The position numbers and the translations under genes are program-made. Below the pieces are notes generated by a model. It was given only the letters and a program-made list of their open reading frames with translations, did not search any database and was not told where the DNA came from. DNA of 64,000 bases from NCBI GenBank assembly GCA_027063065.1, contig JAMOSO010000007.1:1-64000 (forward strand), read 5' to 3'. Source of the DNA: Planctomycetota bacterium. GTDB lineage: Bacteria > Planctomycetota > JAMOSO01. Numbering within the stretch: the first letter of the stretch is position 1; each line of letters begins with the position of its first letter. Shown here piece after piece: positions 9,086 through 18,303 of this stretch.

Positions 9086-11014
9086 TCATGATATCTTTTT
9101 TAATTTAGCTTTAGCTTGTTTATAAAGATATTTGCGTTCAGTATTAATCATCATATTAATATCAGAATCAGTTATGTTATCATCAGATAATAAATTTTTA
9201 ATAGCTTTTCGTTCGGCAGCGCAAACATTGCCATCGGCTAGTGCTAGGCGTATTAATTGTCTTAAAACCTCATGTGTTTCTTTGTGATTTTTTAGATCTA
9301 ATTTAAAATCAGGATTATTTTTAACGTGATTTTCAATGGAATTAAATAGTTTTTGACTAACATTTAATTTGTTTGCCATTTTTAATAAGGTTTCACGTTC
9401 TTTTATGTCGCGTTTGCCATCACTATCCATAACTAAAATCATAGCAGCAATTACTTCTTCAATTGGAATGTTATATAGTGGTGCTTCAATTACATCTGGC
9501 AATTTGGCTTTGGCTTCGCTTATGGCGTCGTGATAATCTTCGTATTTATATGGTTCAATAGAATCTAAAACCCAATTTTTTAATCCGTCATTTAAAGCTA
9601 TACCACAATAACTACAGCAGTTGCTACTGTCTACAGTTTCAGGGGCTCCACAGCCTATACAACAATTTGCCGATAGAGCGTGTTTAGGATTGCTAATGGC
9701 GTCTTTATGTCGACACATAATTAATTTATGCTTATATATACGAGAATTTAAAAAGCTGGGTACATCACCTGGTCCAGGTTTAGATTCTTGCCAACATCCA
9801 GACCAAGTTACTATAATATGGCAACGATTCATATCTGCTTTATTATCAAATCTAATAATTTCCACTGAGCCCACTGCTAAATCTTGTGCAAAAGTACGCA
9901 TACCTTTTTGGTTTAATTGAAATTCGTTTTTGTGGATATTTAAAAATTTATTATTTGCCATTTTACTTAAATATTTAGCATTACAAAAATATCTCGCACT
10001 GTGATATCGCCAAAACATAATAGAGGCTCTATCTTCTAGGTATTGAATATTTAATGCTTTATCTTGTTGTTTTAATTGGCTTGCTCCAGCAATTAAGTCT
10101 GGATTACGATGTTGAAATGCTTTAGCTTGGGTTATTTCTGAAAGTACCCAATCATATTCGCCACTGGTAATTAAGGCCTGACAAGACATACATTCTATTT
10201 TATCTGATAGCTTTAATGGTGATCCGCAGTTTGGACAAAACCCTTCAATCGCACCGCCTTGTTGTAATGTTTTAGTTCCTGGTTTGCGTAAAAACGACCA
10301 GTATTCTTTAAAGATATCTGTCGACAAAGAATATTTTTTATCTGAGCCTTCTTTAATATAATAATCTGCAGCAGATGCACTAATTGCTACAATAATGACG
10401 TCAAAAAATTCATCGCATTTATATGATACTACATGTGCATCTTTAATGTCGATATCGGTAATTTTATTAATATATCCATTGGCTTTGTTTAATTCTAAAT
10501 TTAGGTTTAATCTATCGTAGATGGCATCACTTAACATGCTTCTAACAGGAGACATGTTTTGGTTGTTCCAAGAATTTTGTAAAGCAAGAAAGGTTTGCTT
10601 GGCGCGTTCTAAAAATTGAATTTCATCAAAATTATTATCACGTTGAATTAATTTGTTTTTTTCATTGCGATTCATTGCAACATCATATTTGGCATTGCCT
10701 GTAGTGATGACATGGCTTTTATAAGAGTTAGCACCTCGTTGTGTACCAACTAAGCTAATATAACCACCTATTAATAACATAGGTATTCCAATTAATGGAT
10801 GTTCAAGGCATAACCTAATTAATAAATATAATATTAAACCATCGCCAGAACCACCGCTGGAATGGCCTCCAGAGTATCCACCGCTAGAATGGCTACTACC
10901 AAAGTTACCGCCACCGCCCATGCGTGCCCAAGTTTCGCTGGGCATAAATAATAGAATTATTAACGAGGCAAAGTATATTTGCCTCGGGGTTATTAAGCTT
11001 GTGAGTTTCCGCAT
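9086..11014 (-). CDS. Tim44-like/zinc-ribbon/TerB-like membrane protein
   Basis: About 642 residues. An N-terminal hydrophobic segment (signal or anchor) is followed by a Gly/Ser-rich stretch (about 30-57) and a second membrane segment near 60-88. Next comes a Tim44-like domain (FLERAKQTFLALQNSWNNQN onward, about 132-230). Two zinc-ribbon pairs follow: CPNCGSP...CMSCQA near 258-280 and CCIGCGAP...CCSYCG near 445-470. The C-terminus resembles a TerB domain (EEVIAAMILVMDSDGKRD and LIRLALADGNVCAAE). I chose ATG 11014 rather than TTG 11023. It overlaps the SPFH gene by 22 bp, so the two are translationally linked. Role unknown; the architecture suggests a membrane-bound scaffold. Confidence 0.65.
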   Translation of the reverse strand: MRKLTSLITPRQIYFASLIILLFMPSETWARMGGGGNFGSSHSSGGYSGGHSSGGSGDGLILYLLIRLCLEHPLIGIPMLLIGGYISLVGTQRGANSYKSHVITTGNAKYDVAMNRNEKNKLIQRDNNFDEIQFLERAKQTFLALQNSWNNQNMSPVRSMLSDAIYDRLNLNLELNKANGYINKITDIDIKDAHVVSYKCDEFFDVIIVAISASAADYYIKEGSDKKYSLSTDIFKEYWSFLRKPGTKTLQQGGAIEGFCPNCGSPLKLSDKIECMSCQALITSGEYDWVLSEITQAKAFQHRNPDLIAGASQLKQQDKALNIQYLEDRASIMFWRYHSARYFCNAKYLSKMANNKFLNIHKNEFQLNQKGMRTFAQDLAVGSVEIIRFDNKADMNRCHIIVTWSGCWQESKPGPGDVPSFLNSRIYKHKLIMCRHKDAISNPKHALSANCCIGCGAPETVDSSNCCSYCGIALNDGLKNWVLDSIEPYKYEDYHDAISEAKAKLPDVIEAPLYNIPIEEVIAAMILVMDSDGKRDIKERETLLKMANKLNVSQKLFNSIENHVKNNPDFKLDLKNHKETHEVLRQLIRLALADGNVCAAERKAIKNLLSDDNITDSDINMMINTERKYLYKQAKAKLKKIS

Positions 11015-12099
11015 TCTGGGCAAAATTTAGCAGTTGGAGAAAGTAGCGCATTACAGTTCTTGCAGTGCATTTCTTGGGCAGCCCCACACAGTGGACAAAA
11101 TTTAGAGTCTTTAGGAATAGCTTGATTGCATTTTACACAGCTTTGTTCTTGTATGTGTAACGATTGGCCGCATCCACCACAAAATTTAGCATTGCTAGGT
11201 GATTGTTGTTGGCATTTAGGGCAGATTATAACTTCTTTTGGTTGTATTTGCTCTTGAGCTTTACCCATCATTCCGCCAAGATTAGCACCTACCATCATAC
11301 CCATCATGTCCCCAGTGCCTCCTTGGTTATTGGCAGCATCTCTTAAAGCTTTTGCTTGTTGGTATTGGGCATATTGATTTAAATTGCCAACGGCGCTCAT
11401 TGATGCGCGTTCGTCAATGGCATTTTGTACGTCATCTGGCAAGCTGATGTTTTCTAGGGTAAAAGATAATAGCTCTAATCCCATTTTGATGAAATAGCCA
11501 TTTAATTTTGTTTTTATAGCATCACTTATTTCATCATATTGTGCAGCTAAATCTAAGGCTGGTATTTTAAGCTCTGCGATTGCATCCGAAAATGATGATA
11601 CAATTTTAGTACGCACTTGATCTTCTAGAGCATCGGCAAAAAACTCTTCGCCAGCTCCTACAAATCGACTTAGCATATTTTCTTGTTCACCAATTTTATA
11701 AGAATAATTACCTCTACATCTTAATCTGACAATGCCAAAGTCAATATCGCGTAACATAATTGGATTTGGAGTACCCCATTTGCGATTTAATTGTTCTGTA
11801 GTATCAATAAAATAAATTTCAGCTTTGAATGGCGAATTAAACCCATATTTCCATCCATATAAGGTGGATAGTATGGGCATATTTTTGGTTTCTAGCGTAT
11901 ATGTACCAGCTTCAAACTGATCGGCAATTTTGCCTTCACGCACAAAGATGGCTTTTTGGCCTGGACGCACAATAAGTTGTGCTCCCATTTTGATTTCATT
12001 TTGATAGCGATTAAATCTATGTACCAACAAACCGTCTGTTTTATCAGTCCATTCAATAATATCTATAAATTCATTTTTTAATTTATTAAATAATCCCAT
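10993..12099 (-). CDS. SPFH-domain protein with C-terminal zinc ribbons
   Basis: A 368-residue protein of the YdjI/virion-core-protein-like SPFH group. The SPFH region (about 30-250) includes LIVRPGQKAIFVREGKI and a long helical segment ending near the Gly/Met-rich stretch GTGDMMGMMVGANLGGMMG (about 274-293). The last 75 residues carry three double-Cys knuckles (CPKCQQQ...CGGCG, CVKCNQA...CPLCG, CKNCNAL...CPECG). SPFH proteins form large membrane-associated oligomers. There is no obvious N-terminal membrane span. It is followed by the overlapping Tim44/TerB gene, with which it probably works. Start ATG 12099 has a GGAGG-type site just upstream. Confidence 0.8.
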   Translation of the reverse strand: MGLFNKLKNEFIDIIEWTDKTDGLLVHRFNRYQNEIKMGAQLIVRPGQKAIFVREGKIADQFEAGTYTLETKNMPILSTLYGWKYGFNSPFKAEIYFIDTTEQLNRKWGTPNPIMLRDIDFGIVRLRCRGNYSYKIGEQENMLSRFVGAGEEFFADALEDQVRTKIVSSFSDAIAELKIPALDLAAQYDEISDAIKTKLNGYFIKMGLELLSFTLENISLPDDVQNAIDERASMSAVGNLNQYAQYQQAKALRDAANNQGGTGDMMGMMVGANLGGMMGKAQEQIQPKEVIICPKCQQQSPSNAKFCGGCGQSLHIQEQSCVKCNQAIPKDSKFCPLCGAAQEMHCKNCNALLSPTAKFCPECGNSQA

Positions 12100-12197
12100 A
12101 TTCCTCCTAACATAAAGATTTTTAATTTACTAATAGTATAGCCTTATTTATAAATAATAAACTTGAATTTTTTTTAATAGCAGTTATTACTTTTGGT

Positions 12198-13013
12198 ATG
12201 TTTAAAATTAGTGTTATTATTCCTACATATAATCGACCGTTACAAACTTTATCTGCAATTAATTCTGTATTGGCTCAAACGTATAAAAATTATGAATTAA
12301 TAGTAGTCGATGATGGTTCAGAAAAACTCTTAGATACTTCTATATTGCAAAAGCACAATAATTGTCGCGTGCTTTTATTAGATAAAAATTATGGGGTTTC
12401 TACTGCACGCAATGAAGGTATTAAGGCGTCTAACGGTAATTGGATAGCTTTTTTAGATAGTGATGACATTTGGCATTGTGATAAATTAAGACAGCAGGTT
12501 TTATATTTAAAACAAAATTTAGAATGTCAGATAGTACAAACTCAGGAGCAATGGATTAGGCATGGTAAAAAAGTTAACCAGCCCAAAAAATGGCATAAAA
12601 AACAAGGTTGGATTTTTGAGCTTTCTTTGCAACGTTGTACTATTAGTCCTTCGTCAGTGTTGATTCAACGTAGTTTATTAGATGAAGTTGGTTGGTTTAA
12701 TCCTAATTATTTAGCCTGTGAGGACTATGATTTATGGTTGCGAATAACATTAATTAGGCCTGTTGGTTTAGTAAATAAAATTTTAATGACTAAATATGGA
12801 GGGGCTTCAGATCAATTATCTACATCTGTACAGAAGCAAGATATTTTTAGAATAAAGGCATTGCATAATATTTTAACATATGATTTAAATATTAATCAAC
12901 GTGAAGCTGTATTGGATTGTTTAAATAAAAAAATTGAAATAGTAGTAAATGGTTTTAAAAAACGTGGTAAATTAGCAGAGGCTGAAAATTTTTATATTGA
13001 TTTTCATACTTAG
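12198..13013 (+). CDS. Family 2 glycosyltransferase
   Basis: A 271-residue GT-A fold enzyme. It begins with MFKISVIIPTYNRPLQT, has VVDDGSEK near 37 and the metal-binding DSDD (FLDSDDIWH) near 90, all standard for GT2. The second half (LACEDYDLWLRI near 174) carries the usual ED-type acceptor motif. It has no membrane segments, so it is a cytoplasmic enzyme adding one sugar to an envelope glycan or lipid. The neighbours do not identify the product. The ribosome site is weak. Confidence 0.88.
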   Translation: MFKISVIIPTYNRPLQTLSAINSVLAQTYKNYELIVVDDGSEKLLDTSILQKHNNCRVLLLDKNYGVSTARNEGIKASNGNWIAFLDSDDIWHCDKLRQQVLYLKQNLECQIVQTQEQWIRHGKKVNQPKKWHKKQGWIFELSLQRCTISPSSVLIQRSLLDEVGWFNPNYLACEDYDLWLRITLIRPVGLVNKILMTKYGGASDQLSTSVQKQDIFRIKALHNILTYDLNINQREAVLDCLNKKIEIVVNGFKKRGKLAEAENFYIDFHT

Positions 13014-13081
13014 CCTAGATAAGATGTTTGCATACTGCTTGTATATGCAACATATAAATTAAATTATAGTTAGAGAAAATT

Positions 13082-13963
13082 ATGAAATTTGTTAATCCTC
13101 AAAATGATTTTGCATTTAAAAAGATATTTGGTAATGAACAAAAAACATCTATTTTGGTTTCTTTATTAAATTCAGTTTTAGATTTTAAAGGTCAAAATAA
13201 GATAAAAAGCGTATCGATAGCTAATCCATATCAAGTTCCAAAGATTGATGCGTTAAAAGAAACAGTCTTAGATGTTAAAGCAGTAAATCGGCGAGGAGAG
13301 AGTTTTATTGTAGAAATGCAAAGAAAAGACAATCATGATTTTGCTAAGCGAAGCTTATATTATACTTCTAAAGCTTATGTGTCTCAGTTAGAGCCAGGAG
13401 TACAGCACGGGTATGCTAATTTAAAAAAAGTTTATTTTATAGGTTTTTTAAATTTTAATATGTTTGCAGGAGACAACTATATAAGTAGACATTTAATTTT
13501 AAATAAAGACACGCTCAAACAAGAAATTAATGATTTTGAGTTTACTTTTATAGAACTGACAAAATTTAAAAAAAAGTTATCAGATTTAACTACGGTATTA
13601 GATAAATGGATATATTTTATCAATAATGTACAGAATTTAACTATGATACCTCAGGAATTTTCTAATTTAGATGAATTTAAATTAGCTTTTGATACCGCTA
13701 ATCAGTGTTGTTGGGATGCTAAGGAATTAGAAATTTATGAATATATGGCATTTAAAGAATATGAAGACCGCATGTACGTGCAACGTGAAATAGCTAAAGG
13801 TGTTCAAAAAGGCATTGAGCAAGGCATTGAGCAAGGCATTGAGCAAGGCATTGAGCAAGCGAAAATTGAGACTGCTAAAAATCTTAAAGCTTTAAATATA
13901 GATGTTAATGTAATTGCTAAATCAACAGGGTTATCTATAAGACAAATTGATAATATTCATTAA
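13082..13963 (+). CDS. Rpn-family PD-(D/E)XK nuclease, transposase-like
   Basis: A 293-residue member of the Rpn/PDDEXK_2 family, small nucleases linked to recombination and often annotated as transposases. The start FVNPQNDFAFKKIFGNEQ is diagnostic. The nuclease core contains ETVLDVKAVNRRGESFIVEM (about 60-79), giving the D and ExQ/ExK-type catalytic positions. A C-terminal region has four tandem GIEQ tetrapeptides before a short helix and a helix-turn-helix-like end (NVIAKSTGLSIRQI). GAGAAAAT precedes the start. Such genes spread by transfer and are often present in several copies per genome. Confidence 0.85.
   Translation: MKFVNPQNDFAFKKIFGNEQKTSILVSLLNSVLDFKGQNKIKSVSIANPYQVPKIDALKETVLDVKAVNRRGESFIVEMQRKDNHDFAKRSLYYTSKAYVSQLEPGVQHGYANLKKVYFIGFLNFNMFAGDNYISRHLILNKDTLKQEINDFEFTFIELTKFKKKLSDLTTVLDKWIYFINNVQNLTMIPQEFSNLDEFKLAFDTANQCCWDAKELEIYEYMAFKEYEDRMYVQREIAKGVQKGIEQGIEQGIEQGIEQAKIETAKNLKALNIDVNVIAKSTGLSIRQIDNIH
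13811..13858 (+). repeat. Four perfect 12-bp tandem repeats inside the Rpn gene
   Basis: GGCATTGAGCAA is repeated four times without any mismatch, coding (GIEQ)4 in frame. Since the unit is a multiple of three, copy number can change without breaking the frame. It forms the linker between the nuclease core and the C-terminal helix. Confidence 0.95.
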
Positions 13964-14045
13964 GAAATACTATTTGATATACGTTATATATTTGCAATTT
14001 TATATTTGTAACATACACTAAATGAATTAAGTTCAATGGAGTCTA

Positions 14046-14978
14046 ATGCAAAATGCAATAGAAATTAAGGGATTGACTAAATTCTATAGGGGTAAATTTT
14101 TTAGATTAAGTGTTAATCCATCTTTGGATAATTTAAATTTAAATATACCTCAAGGTTGTGTATTTGGTTTTTTAGGCCATAACGGAGCGGGTAAGACTAC
14201 TGCTATTAAGTGTTTAATGGACTTGATTAAACCGACAAAAGGCAGTGTTACTATTTTTGATTTGCCTGTCGATAGTAAAGAGGCTCGCAAAAAAATTGGT
14301 TATTTACCAGATGCTCCATCGTTTAGTTCTCATTTGTCCCCTAATCAGTTTTTAAAAACTTGTGCTAAATTAGTAGGCCTAGATTGGCAACTTCGTAAGC
14401 AACGCATAGAGGAGGTCTTAACTGATGTGGGTATGCTTGAGTATGCTTCAAATAATATGGGTTCTTTTTCGCGTGGTATGATGCAGCGAATCGGTATTGC
14501 TCAAGCTTTATTAAATAAGCCTGAGCTTTTGATTTTAGATGAACCTTTAGTAGGCTTAGATCCTCAAGGTCGCAGAGATTTATTAACAATAGTACAGAAG
14601 CAAAAAGAATTAGGTACAACTGTTTTTTTTTGTTCACATATTTTATCTGATGTAGAAAAACTATGTGATTCGGTGGGCATTTTAAGTAAAGGTAAACTAT
14701 TATTTGCTGGCGCTTTAAATCAGTTGACAAGCAGTGATGGGATCGTGGTTAAGTTTCCGGCGGAACACTTAGCAATAGCTCAATCTTTTATGATGCAAGC
14801 AGATAGTTCAAAAAAAATAGATGATGGTGGCGTGGCATTAGAGTTTATTACAAATAATAATTGGCAATTAATTAAAAGAGCATCATTGCCTTCAAATGTG
14901 ATAATAGAGGCGCATCATGGAACTTTAGAGGAAGAATTTTTTAAATTAACAGGTGAGGATACACCAGGCAATACATAA
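14046..14978 (+). CDS. ABC transporter ATP-binding protein
   Basis: A 310-residue ATPase with Walker A GHNGAGKTTA near 43-52, signature SFSRGMMQRIG near 140-150, Walker B LLILDEPLVGLD near 160-171 and the H-loop FFCSHILSD near 197. The type matches NosF/GldA-like exporters with ABC-2 permeases, and the C-terminal extension (about 220-310) is typical of them. GGAG (14038-14041) precedes the start. It leads a five-gene operon: ATPase, permease, two anchored helical proteins, second permease. The substrate is unknown. Confidence 0.92.
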   Translation: MQNAIEIKGLTKFYRGKFFRLSVNPSLDNLNLNIPQGCVFGFLGHNGAGKTTAIKCLMDLIKPTKGSVTIFDLPVDSKEARKKIGYLPDAPSFSSHLSPNQFLKTCAKLVGLDWQLRKQRIEEVLTDVGMLEYASNNMGSFSRGMMQRIGIAQALLNKPELLILDEPLVGLDPQGRRDLLTIVQKQKELGTTVFFCSHILSDVEKLCDSVGILSKGKLLFAGALNQLTSSDGIVVKFPAEHLAIAQSFMMQADSSKKIDDGGVALEFITNNNWQLIKRASLPSNVIIEAHHGTLEEEFFKLTGEDTPGNT

Positions 14979-14995
14979 CTAAAATGGAGATAGGC

Positions 14996-15724
14996 ATGGA
15001 TGAGGTCAATGCGATAGCAGAAGGTGTGTGGGGTAGGATTTTACGTATGAAAATATTGTATTTTTTGATAGGTTGTGCTTGGTTGCATATAATTTTATCA
15101 TCACAGTATGAAGCTTTAATGTTAAAAGAACAAAAGATGTTAATGGCAGATATGTCATTTTTTTTGGCGGGATTAGGTGCTGTTTTAAGTGTTTTAACTT
15201 TAACTTTTGATTTGTCTAAAGATTTGCGTCAAGGTACAGCTATCGCTTATTTGTCTAAGTCTGTTAGTCGCACTCAGTATATTTTTGGTAAATTTTTAGG
15301 CACTGTTTGGGTTGGCGTTGTTGTGACCGTATTAATTGCCATAGGTTTTTTTATGATTCATAATGCCACTTATGGCTCTTTACCTGTAGTAATGGTAAAG
15401 GCGCATTTACTTATTATAATTTCAGTTTTACCCATGGCGGCAATAGCTTTGTTTTTTTCTACTATATTGTCTGAAGCTGCCGCTGCTGTTTTAACGGTAG
15501 CAACAATTTGGATGGCTTATTCAGCTAATGCAATTAGTTCTGTATCTATGTTATATGGTGGCATTGTGCCAGATTTAAGCTTATTTAATATGCGTATGGA
15601 GGCGGTTCATGGCACACAATTTGGCTGGTCTTATATAGGTTTAGCATTTATATGGAGTGTTGTTTATTCTGTTGGATTAGTTTCATTGTCAGGCATCTTT
15701 TTTAATAAACGTGATCTTGGTTAA
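14996..15724 (+). CDS. ABC-2 type permease subunit (first)
   Basis: About 242 residues with six predicted membrane spans (for example MKILYFLIGCAWLHIILSS, FLGTVWVGVVVTVLIAIGFF, LLIIISVLPMAAIALFFSTI). The cytoplasmic motif LRQGTAIAYLSKSVSRTQYI between spans two and three is a NosY/ABC-2 feature. I chose ATG 14996 because GGAG (14986-14989) lies 6 nt before it; ATG 14984 would lack a site. It follows the ATPase gene within 20 bp. Confidence 0.82.
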   Translation: MDEVNAIAEGVWGRILRMKILYFLIGCAWLHIILSSQYEALMLKEQKMLMADMSFFLAGLGAVLSVLTLTFDLSKDLRQGTAIAYLSKSVSRTQYIFGKFLGTVWVGVVVTVLIAIGFFMIHNATYGSLPVVMVKAHLLIIISVLPMAAIALFFSTILSEAAAAVLTVATIWMAYSANAISSVSMLYGGIVPDLSLFNMRMEAVHGTQFGWSYIGLAFIWSVVYSVGLVSLSGIFFNKRDLG

Positions 15725-15735
15725 GGAGGCTTACA

Positions 15736-16716
15736 ATGGATTCAAATAAAAAATTAATTGTTACATTTATTTGTTGTTTTGTAATTGCTGGTGTATTGGC
15801 AATCAAACTTAATAGGGTACAACATCAAGTTTCTCCAACTCGTAAGTTAGTGGACAATTTACCTGTGGCTGGGTCGCAAAAATTATTAGCTGATATACAA
15901 TGGATGCAATTTATTCAGTATATAGGTCGTCAAAAAACTTTAGATAAATCTAGTGCTGCAAATGTCGAAAAGCGCTTAAATAACATTATTGATTTAGATC
16001 CAGATTTTGCAAAAGTCTATTATGATGGTGCTTTAGTTTTGATGAATGATAACCCTGACGGCGCTTTAAAAGTGTTAGAAAAAGGTATGTTACATCCAAT
16101 TATTGGTCGTAATTGGCGTTTATATATGCTTGCAGGTCATATTTTAATTCAGGGAGAAAGGGCAAATCGTCATGCACATCTACCTATAAATTATAATCGT
16201 GTCAAACGTGCGGCATTATATTTTAAAAAAGCAATGAATTGTGCAGATTCGCAAAATTATGTAGTTAATCAATGGCTACAAGCAGAAGCTTTTAATGCTA
16301 GTGAAACTGCTAGTCATTTGACTCAGTTGCAGACTATGCTGAGATTGTACAAAAAGCATTTAACTGATATGCAAGATAATGAAAATGAAATGTCTACGGG
16401 TATTTTTGGTAAATATGATACACAAGAATTTATTGATAAAATGATATCTGAGGCTTTAGAATTGCGTCAAGAAAGTGAAAATCAAAAAGGTCTGAAAGCG
16501 TTATTAGATGAAGTAGTGTTGACTGTTTTTCCTAATCAAGAAATAGACCCTTATACTTTACGCCCATATCCTGCAGGTTTTAGGTTTTCTCCACAAACAG
16601 GAAAGCCATTAAAGGTACATGGTGTGTGCAAGCATTGTGGACGTGTGTTGAAGGGACCATTTTGTTGGTATGATGGTACTGATAATGTGGCAGAGTGGAA
16701 TAAATCTAAGCACTAA
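15736..16716 (+). CDS. Membrane-anchored TPR-like helical protein
   Basis: A 326-residue protein with one N-terminal membrane span (LIVTFICCFVIAGVLAIKL, about 6-24). The rest is mainly helical with TPR-like character (FAKVYYDGALVLMNDNPDGA near 95, RAALYFKKAMNCADSQNYV near 155). It ends in a short Cys-rich tail, CKHCGRVLKGPFCWYDG near 300-318, that could bind metal. An AAGGAGG site precedes ATG 15736. It lies between two permease genes of the same ABC operon and is probably an accessory on the periplasmic face. The family is not known to me. Confidence 0.6.
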   Translation: MDSNKKLIVTFICCFVIAGVLAIKLNRVQHQVSPTRKLVDNLPVAGSQKLLADIQWMQFIQYIGRQKTLDKSSAANVEKRLNNIIDLDPDFAKVYYDGALVLMNDNPDGALKVLEKGMLHPIIGRNWRLYMLAGHILIQGERANRHAHLPINYNRVKRAALYFKKAMNCADSQNYVVNQWLQAEAFNASETASHLTQLQTMLRLYKKHLTDMQDNENEMSTGIFGKYDTQEFIDKMISEALELRQESENQKGLKALLDEVVLTVFPNQEIDPYTLRPYPAGFRFSPQTGKPLKVHGVCKHCGRVLKGPFCWYDGTDNVAEWNKSKH

Positions 16717-16733
16717 GTGTTTGGTCTTAGTTG

Positions 16734-17429
16734 ATGGTCATTAAAAGAAAAGTTATTAGTTTATTTACGCTAATGCTTTTCTTTTTTTTATATTTGGTTG
16801 CCGAGCGTGGTTTACGTACGCAAGTATATGATAATGCTCAATTAAATAGTTTTGATTATCGAAAAACTATGGAAATGTTACCAGAGTTTTTGAGAATAGC
16901 ATTGGAGCATCAGGTATTATTGGTTGAAAAACGTAAAAATGTTAATAATGCTAAAGGCGATGCTAAAATTAAGGCAATGTACATTTTAGCTGATGAGTAT
17001 GGTTTAGGTATTAATTTTAGTGATTTAATGTTGCAAATAACACAAGATTCTAAGTTAAGAAATTCCAAATACGCTAGTCGCGCTTGGTTACATGTGTTAA
17101 AGGGCAAATCAGACAAAAATGTATTAGCAATTTATTTGCAATATTTGCACTCTATTAAAAAAGCGACTCATACAGACTTGATAGATTTGTTTAAATCTGG
17201 TTTACAGTTGGCACCTTTTGCAGAAGAAGAGGTTAAATTAAAGTATTATTTAAATATGGCAAAAAATAATTTGATTGATAAAACTTTGATAGATGCTTAT
17301 GAAGACTTTGTGTTATTGTCATTTAAAGATGCAAATATAAAACAAATAGCAGAGAAATATTTAAAAGCATCTAAAGATGATTTATTGCAATTTGAAGCCT
17401 CTCAAGCACGTAAAAGGGCTACAAAATAA
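16734..17429 (+). CDS. Anchored helical protein of the ABC operon
   Basis: About 231 residues, with an N-terminal span (KVISLFTLMLFFFLYLVAE) and then an all-helical, Lys-rich domain with repeat-like helical pairs. I recognise no family. ATG 16734 is preferred over TTG 16731. The stop codon is immediately followed by the ATG of the second permease, so coupling is likely. With the preceding gene it makes two non-homologous anchored helical partners for one transporter. Confidence 0.55.
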   Translation: MVIKRKVISLFTLMLFFFLYLVAERGLRTQVYDNAQLNSFDYRKTMEMLPEFLRIALEHQVLLVEKRKNVNNAKGDAKIKAMYILADEYGLGINFSDLMLQITQDSKLRNSKYASRAWLHVLKGKSDKNVLAIYLQYLHSIKKATHTDLIDLFKSGLQLAPFAEEEVKLKYYLNMAKNNLIDKTLIDAYEDFVLLSFKDANIKQIAEKYLKASKDDLLQFEASQARKRATK

Positions 17430-17430
17430 T

Positions 17431-18177
17431 ATGTGGGCTATAGCATGTCATACTTTGTATAAGGTCAAAGAGCCAGCTTTTGTATTATTGTTATTTGTAG
17501 GTGCTTTATTGGCTTGGTTTACTAAAGATATGGGTTGTATTTCGTTGATTGGTGAAGGTATTCATCGAGATAATATATTAATAGGTACAGTTATAATATT
17601 ATCTTTTGGTGTAGTGGTGGCTTTGTTAGTAGGAGCAACAGAAATACCTAAGGATATGGACGCTAATATGATAGCAATTTTTTTAGGAAAATCTCTAAAA
17701 CGAGAAGCGTATATTTTAGGTAAGGTAATAGGAGTTGCCATTTTAATTGTTAGCTGTTCAGGATTTTGGCTAACTTTACTTTTGTTAAGTCGTTATTGTT
17801 TTACGTTTGATAATGCAATCGAGGCTATGTCGTTTGTTGATATTTGTAGTCAATATTTCAGCTTACTTTTATTATTGCCTGTTTGTGCGCTTGCCATTTG
17901 TACATCGTGTTTATTTGGTGATTTGGGTGCTATGATTTTTAGTTTTATTTATATGGGTTGTTCTTTATTGGTGAGCATTGTACCTTATATTTTAAAAATA
18001 GTTCCAAAGCCAATTAATTATATATTAGAAATACCTTATTATTTAGTGCCTAATGTTATGTATTTTGTCAGTAGTTTAGATGTCATAGGTTTTTTATATT
18101 TGGTTATGTATGCTTTAGTTATAGGTATGTGTTTTGTATTGATTGCACAAAATGTATTTAACAAGGCGGAGTTATAG
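17431..18177 (+). CDS. ABC-2 type permease subunit (second)
   Basis: A 248-residue membrane protein with about six spans (AFVLLLFVGALLAWFT, NILIGTVIILSFGVVVALLV, LLLLLPVCALAICTSCLFG, LYLVMYALVIGMCFVLIAQ). It has the cytoplasmic ANMIAIFLGKSLKREAYILG motif, the same position and pattern as in the first permease of this operon. ATG 17431 directly follows the preceding stop; the longer frame from 17377 would overlap that gene. Together with the first permease it probably forms a heterodimeric pore. Confidence 0.78.
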   Translation: MWAIACHTLYKVKEPAFVLLLFVGALLAWFTKDMGCISLIGEGIHRDNILIGTVIILSFGVVVALLVGATEIPKDMDANMIAIFLGKSLKREAYILGKVIGVAILIVSCSGFWLTLLLLSRYCFTFDNAIEAMSFVDICSQYFSLLLLLPVCALAICTSCLFGDLGAMIFSFIYMGCSLLVSIVPYILKIVPKPINYILEIPYYLVPNVMYFVSSLDVIGFLYLVMYALVIGMCFVLIAQNVFNKAEL

Positions 18178-18303
18178 GGCGCATTTAAATCTTTTGTACT
18201 GTGATAAATTTCTTGAGAATAGGCATAACTTGTGTATCATTGTAATTTTATTATATTCGCTGTTTATGCTTTTGCGTATACAGTTTTGTTTTGAAAGAAA
18301 TAT

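Noticed and set aside
13082-13963. CRISPR or other defence array around the tandem 12-mers
   Set aside because: Four in-frame 12-bp units coding GIEQ have no spacers and sit inside a single gene.
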